A DNA stretch of 6,734 bases from the NCBI GenBank assembly GCA_946886925.1, contig CAMPJQ010000157.1, forward strand, positions 1-6,734, in the 5' to 3' direction. This document shows positions 5,316 through 6,734 of this stretch, in pieces. Both the position numbers and the translations under genes were made by a program. How positions within the stretch are numbered: the first letter of the stretch is position 1; every line of letters begins with the position of its first letter. This DNA is from an uncultured Terrimonas sp. (GTDB lineage: Bacteria; Bacteroidota; Bacteroidia; Chitinophagales; Chitinophagaceae). The notes below the pieces were generated by a model. It saw only the letters and a list, made by a program, of their open reading frames with translations, had not been told where the DNA came from and searched no databases.

Positions 5316-6734
5316 TTAGTTGCGTTTGCGTTCATTATCTCCCTGCCTGATGGTTTCCAGCAAGGCAGAGAGTTCTTGTACAAGCGATGGCTTTTTTACC
5401 GCAAGGTTATTCTGTTCACCAATATCATTTGAAAGATCATACAATTGCGGCTGTATGGCATTACCCAGTTCAATATTCACATTGTGGTTTTTTGCCGGGC
5501 CGGCTTTGGGTTCAATATATTTCCATCGGCCCCTTACAACAGAAAGCGCATTGGCCTGTTCAACAATATAAGGCCTGTTTTTTTGGGACTTCCCGAGTAA
5601 AACGTCAAGCCTGTCAAAACTATCTGTTGCCTCATTTTCAGGCAATGATTGCCCGGTAAGTTTTGCAAAGGAAGCGAGCATATCAACCTGGCTGAACAAG
5701 GCATCCGAAACCGTTGCTGCGGCAATAGCAGCGGGCCATTTCACTATAAAAGGCACTCTTGTACCGGCTTCAAAAGCACTGTATTTTCCACCCCGCAAAT
5801 TTCCGGAAGGGCGATGGTTGCCCAATTTCTCAACAGCGTTGTCCTGGTAACCGTCATCCACTACCGGCCCGTTATCGCTGCTGAAAATTACAATAGTGTT
5901 CTCCGCTAAACCCAGGCTGTCGAGCGTTCGGGTGATCTGCCCTACTGTAGCGTCTAGCTGCATAATCACATCGCCCCTGGCGCCCATACTGCTTTGTCCT
6001 GCAAACCTGGGGTGTGGCGGACGCGGCACATGTATATCATGCGTTGTTAACAGCAGGAAAAAAGGCCGGAACTGATGCTGAATAATAAATTGCTTTGAGC
6101 GTTCCGTGAGTACATCCGCTATATCTTCATCTTTCCATAAAGCATTTTTACCGCCGGTCATATAGCCGATGCGGCTGATGCCGTTTATGATCGTTTGGTC
6201 ATGACCGTGAGAAGGCTTCAGTTTTAATAACTCAGGGTGATCTTTGCCGGTAGGCCAGTCGCCAATCTTTTCTTCATAACTTACCTGTATCGGATCCGCG
6301 GGGTCAAGCCCCACTACATGATGATTTTCTACATACACGCAGGGAACCCTGTCAACCGTTGCAGGTAAAATAAATGAATAGTCAAATCCAAGCTCCCGCG
6401 GGCCGGGTTTTATTTCGCCATTCCAATCCGGGCCTTCCGGGCCACCCAGTCCCAGATGCCATTTACCTACGATGGCTGTTTGATAACCCGCTCTTTTAAG
6501 AACAGCGGGGAGTGTAATTTTATCAACCGGAATAATCAGCGAAGCATTTCCCGGCGCGATGCCGGTTCCTTTTTTCCGCCAGGCATAAGTACCTGTCATT
6601 AATGAAAACCTGGAAGGTGTGCAGGTAGCGGAAGTAGCATAGGCATTCGTAAACCGAAGACCTTGTTTGGCCAGCCTGTCAATATTGAGCGTTTTAATTT
6701 GCGTAGCGCCATAGCAACTTACATCACCATAACC
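5316..6734 (-). CDS. Formylglycine-dependent sulfatase (S1, arylsulfatase-like), 5' end outside window
   Basis: Hydrolyses sulfate esters, probably on a carbohydrate after export. The frame stays open to the right edge, so the gene is partial: 472 residues are visible and the signal peptide and N-terminal metal-binding DD motif are missing. Visible residues begin GYGDVSCYGA, typical of what follows ADDLG in sulfatases. The catalytic motif CTPSR is at visible residues 38-42 (bases 6609-6623), with Cys38 the predicted site of conversion to formylglycine. Then come GYQTAIVGKWHLG (Lys91, His93), HDIH (His232, His235), SSDNG (Asp287, Asn288), RGGK (Lys317) and a C-terminal YDLSNDIGEQNNLA segment common in the family. 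A Met at 6597-6599 is internal: starting there would remove the catalytic Cys. A separate maturase must activate it; none is in this window. The substrate cannot be told from the visible part. Confidence 0.95.
   Translation of the reverse strand, partial: GYGDVSCYGATQIKTLNIDRLAKQGLRFTNAYATSATCTPSRFSLMTGTYAWRKKGTGIAPGNASLIIPVDKITLPAVLKRAGYQTAIVGKWHLGLGGPEGPDWNGEIKPGPRELGFDYSFILPATVDRVPCVYVENHHVVGLDPADPIQVSYEEKIGDWPTGKDHPELLKLKPSHGHDQTIINGISRIGYMTGGKNALWKDEDIADVLTERSKQFIIQHQFRPFFLLLTTHDIHVPRPPHPRFAGQSSMGARGDVIMQLDATVGQITRTLDSLGLAENTIVIFSSDNGPVVDDGYQDNAVEKLGNHRPSGNLRGGKYSAFEAGTRVPFIVKWPAAIAAATVSDALFSQVDMLASFAKLTGQSLPENEATDSFDRLDVLLGKSQKNRPYIVEQANALSVVRGRWKYIEPKAGPAKNHNVNIELGNAIQPQLYDLSNDIGEQNNLAVKKPSLVQELSALLETIRQGDNERKRN

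Noticed and set aside
7..6721. Identical 12-mer CATAGCAACTTA at 7-18 and 6710-6721
   Set aside because: About one shared 12-mer pair is expected by chance in a window of this size, and the second copy lies within conserved sulfatase codons.

Overview
The window looks like a piece of a Bacteroidota chromosome, probably from the Chitinophagaceae or a close relative. Three things point that way. Translation starts lack Shine-Dalgarno sequences and sit behind A/T-rich leaders. The promoter before ychF matches the Bacteroidota form TTTG-N19-TAnnTTTG. The gene content also fits: Tat-exported Gfo/Idh/MocA oxidoreductase and sugar isomerase, a one-chain SpmA/SpmB-like membrane protein, and an S1-type sulfatase. 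The lineage is an inference from these traits; no rRNA or other phylogenetic marker was compared.

Layout: 1-123 is an A/T-rich leader with no gene I can support. 124-1428 (+) is a Gfo/Idh/MocA oxidoreductase and 1428-2324 (+) a xylose-isomerase-like TIM-barrel protein. Both carry twin-arginine signals, and they overlap by one base (TAATG), so they form a coupled two-gene unit, probably for sugar oxidation/isomerisation outside the cytoplasm. 2325-2599 is a convergent gap with a terminator-like hairpin that may be part of a larger fold, plus one copy of a dispersed repeat. 2600-3838 (-) is a membrane protein with two nucleoside-recognition (Gate) domains. 3839-4175 separates divergent genes; it holds a GTTGCAGG repeat array, an inverted copy of the dispersed repeat, three CTTCGGATTT copies, the ychF promoter and a leader hairpin. 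4176-5279 (+) is ychF, a conserved ATPase of the Obg family. 5316-6734 (-) is a formylglycine-type sulfatase that runs off the right edge; its catalytic CTPSR motif lies upstream of the first in-frame Met in the window.

The sulfatase and the oxidoreductase/isomerase pair suit an organism that degrades sulfated or modified polysaccharides and glycosides, but housekeeping-type genes lie between them, so there is no evidence that they form one locus. I see no CRISPR array, transposase, tRNA, rRNA, phage gene or defence cassette. I found no clear new system. The least explained parts are the two repeat-rich intergenic regions around the 2600-3838 gene and the possible pseudoknot after the first operon.
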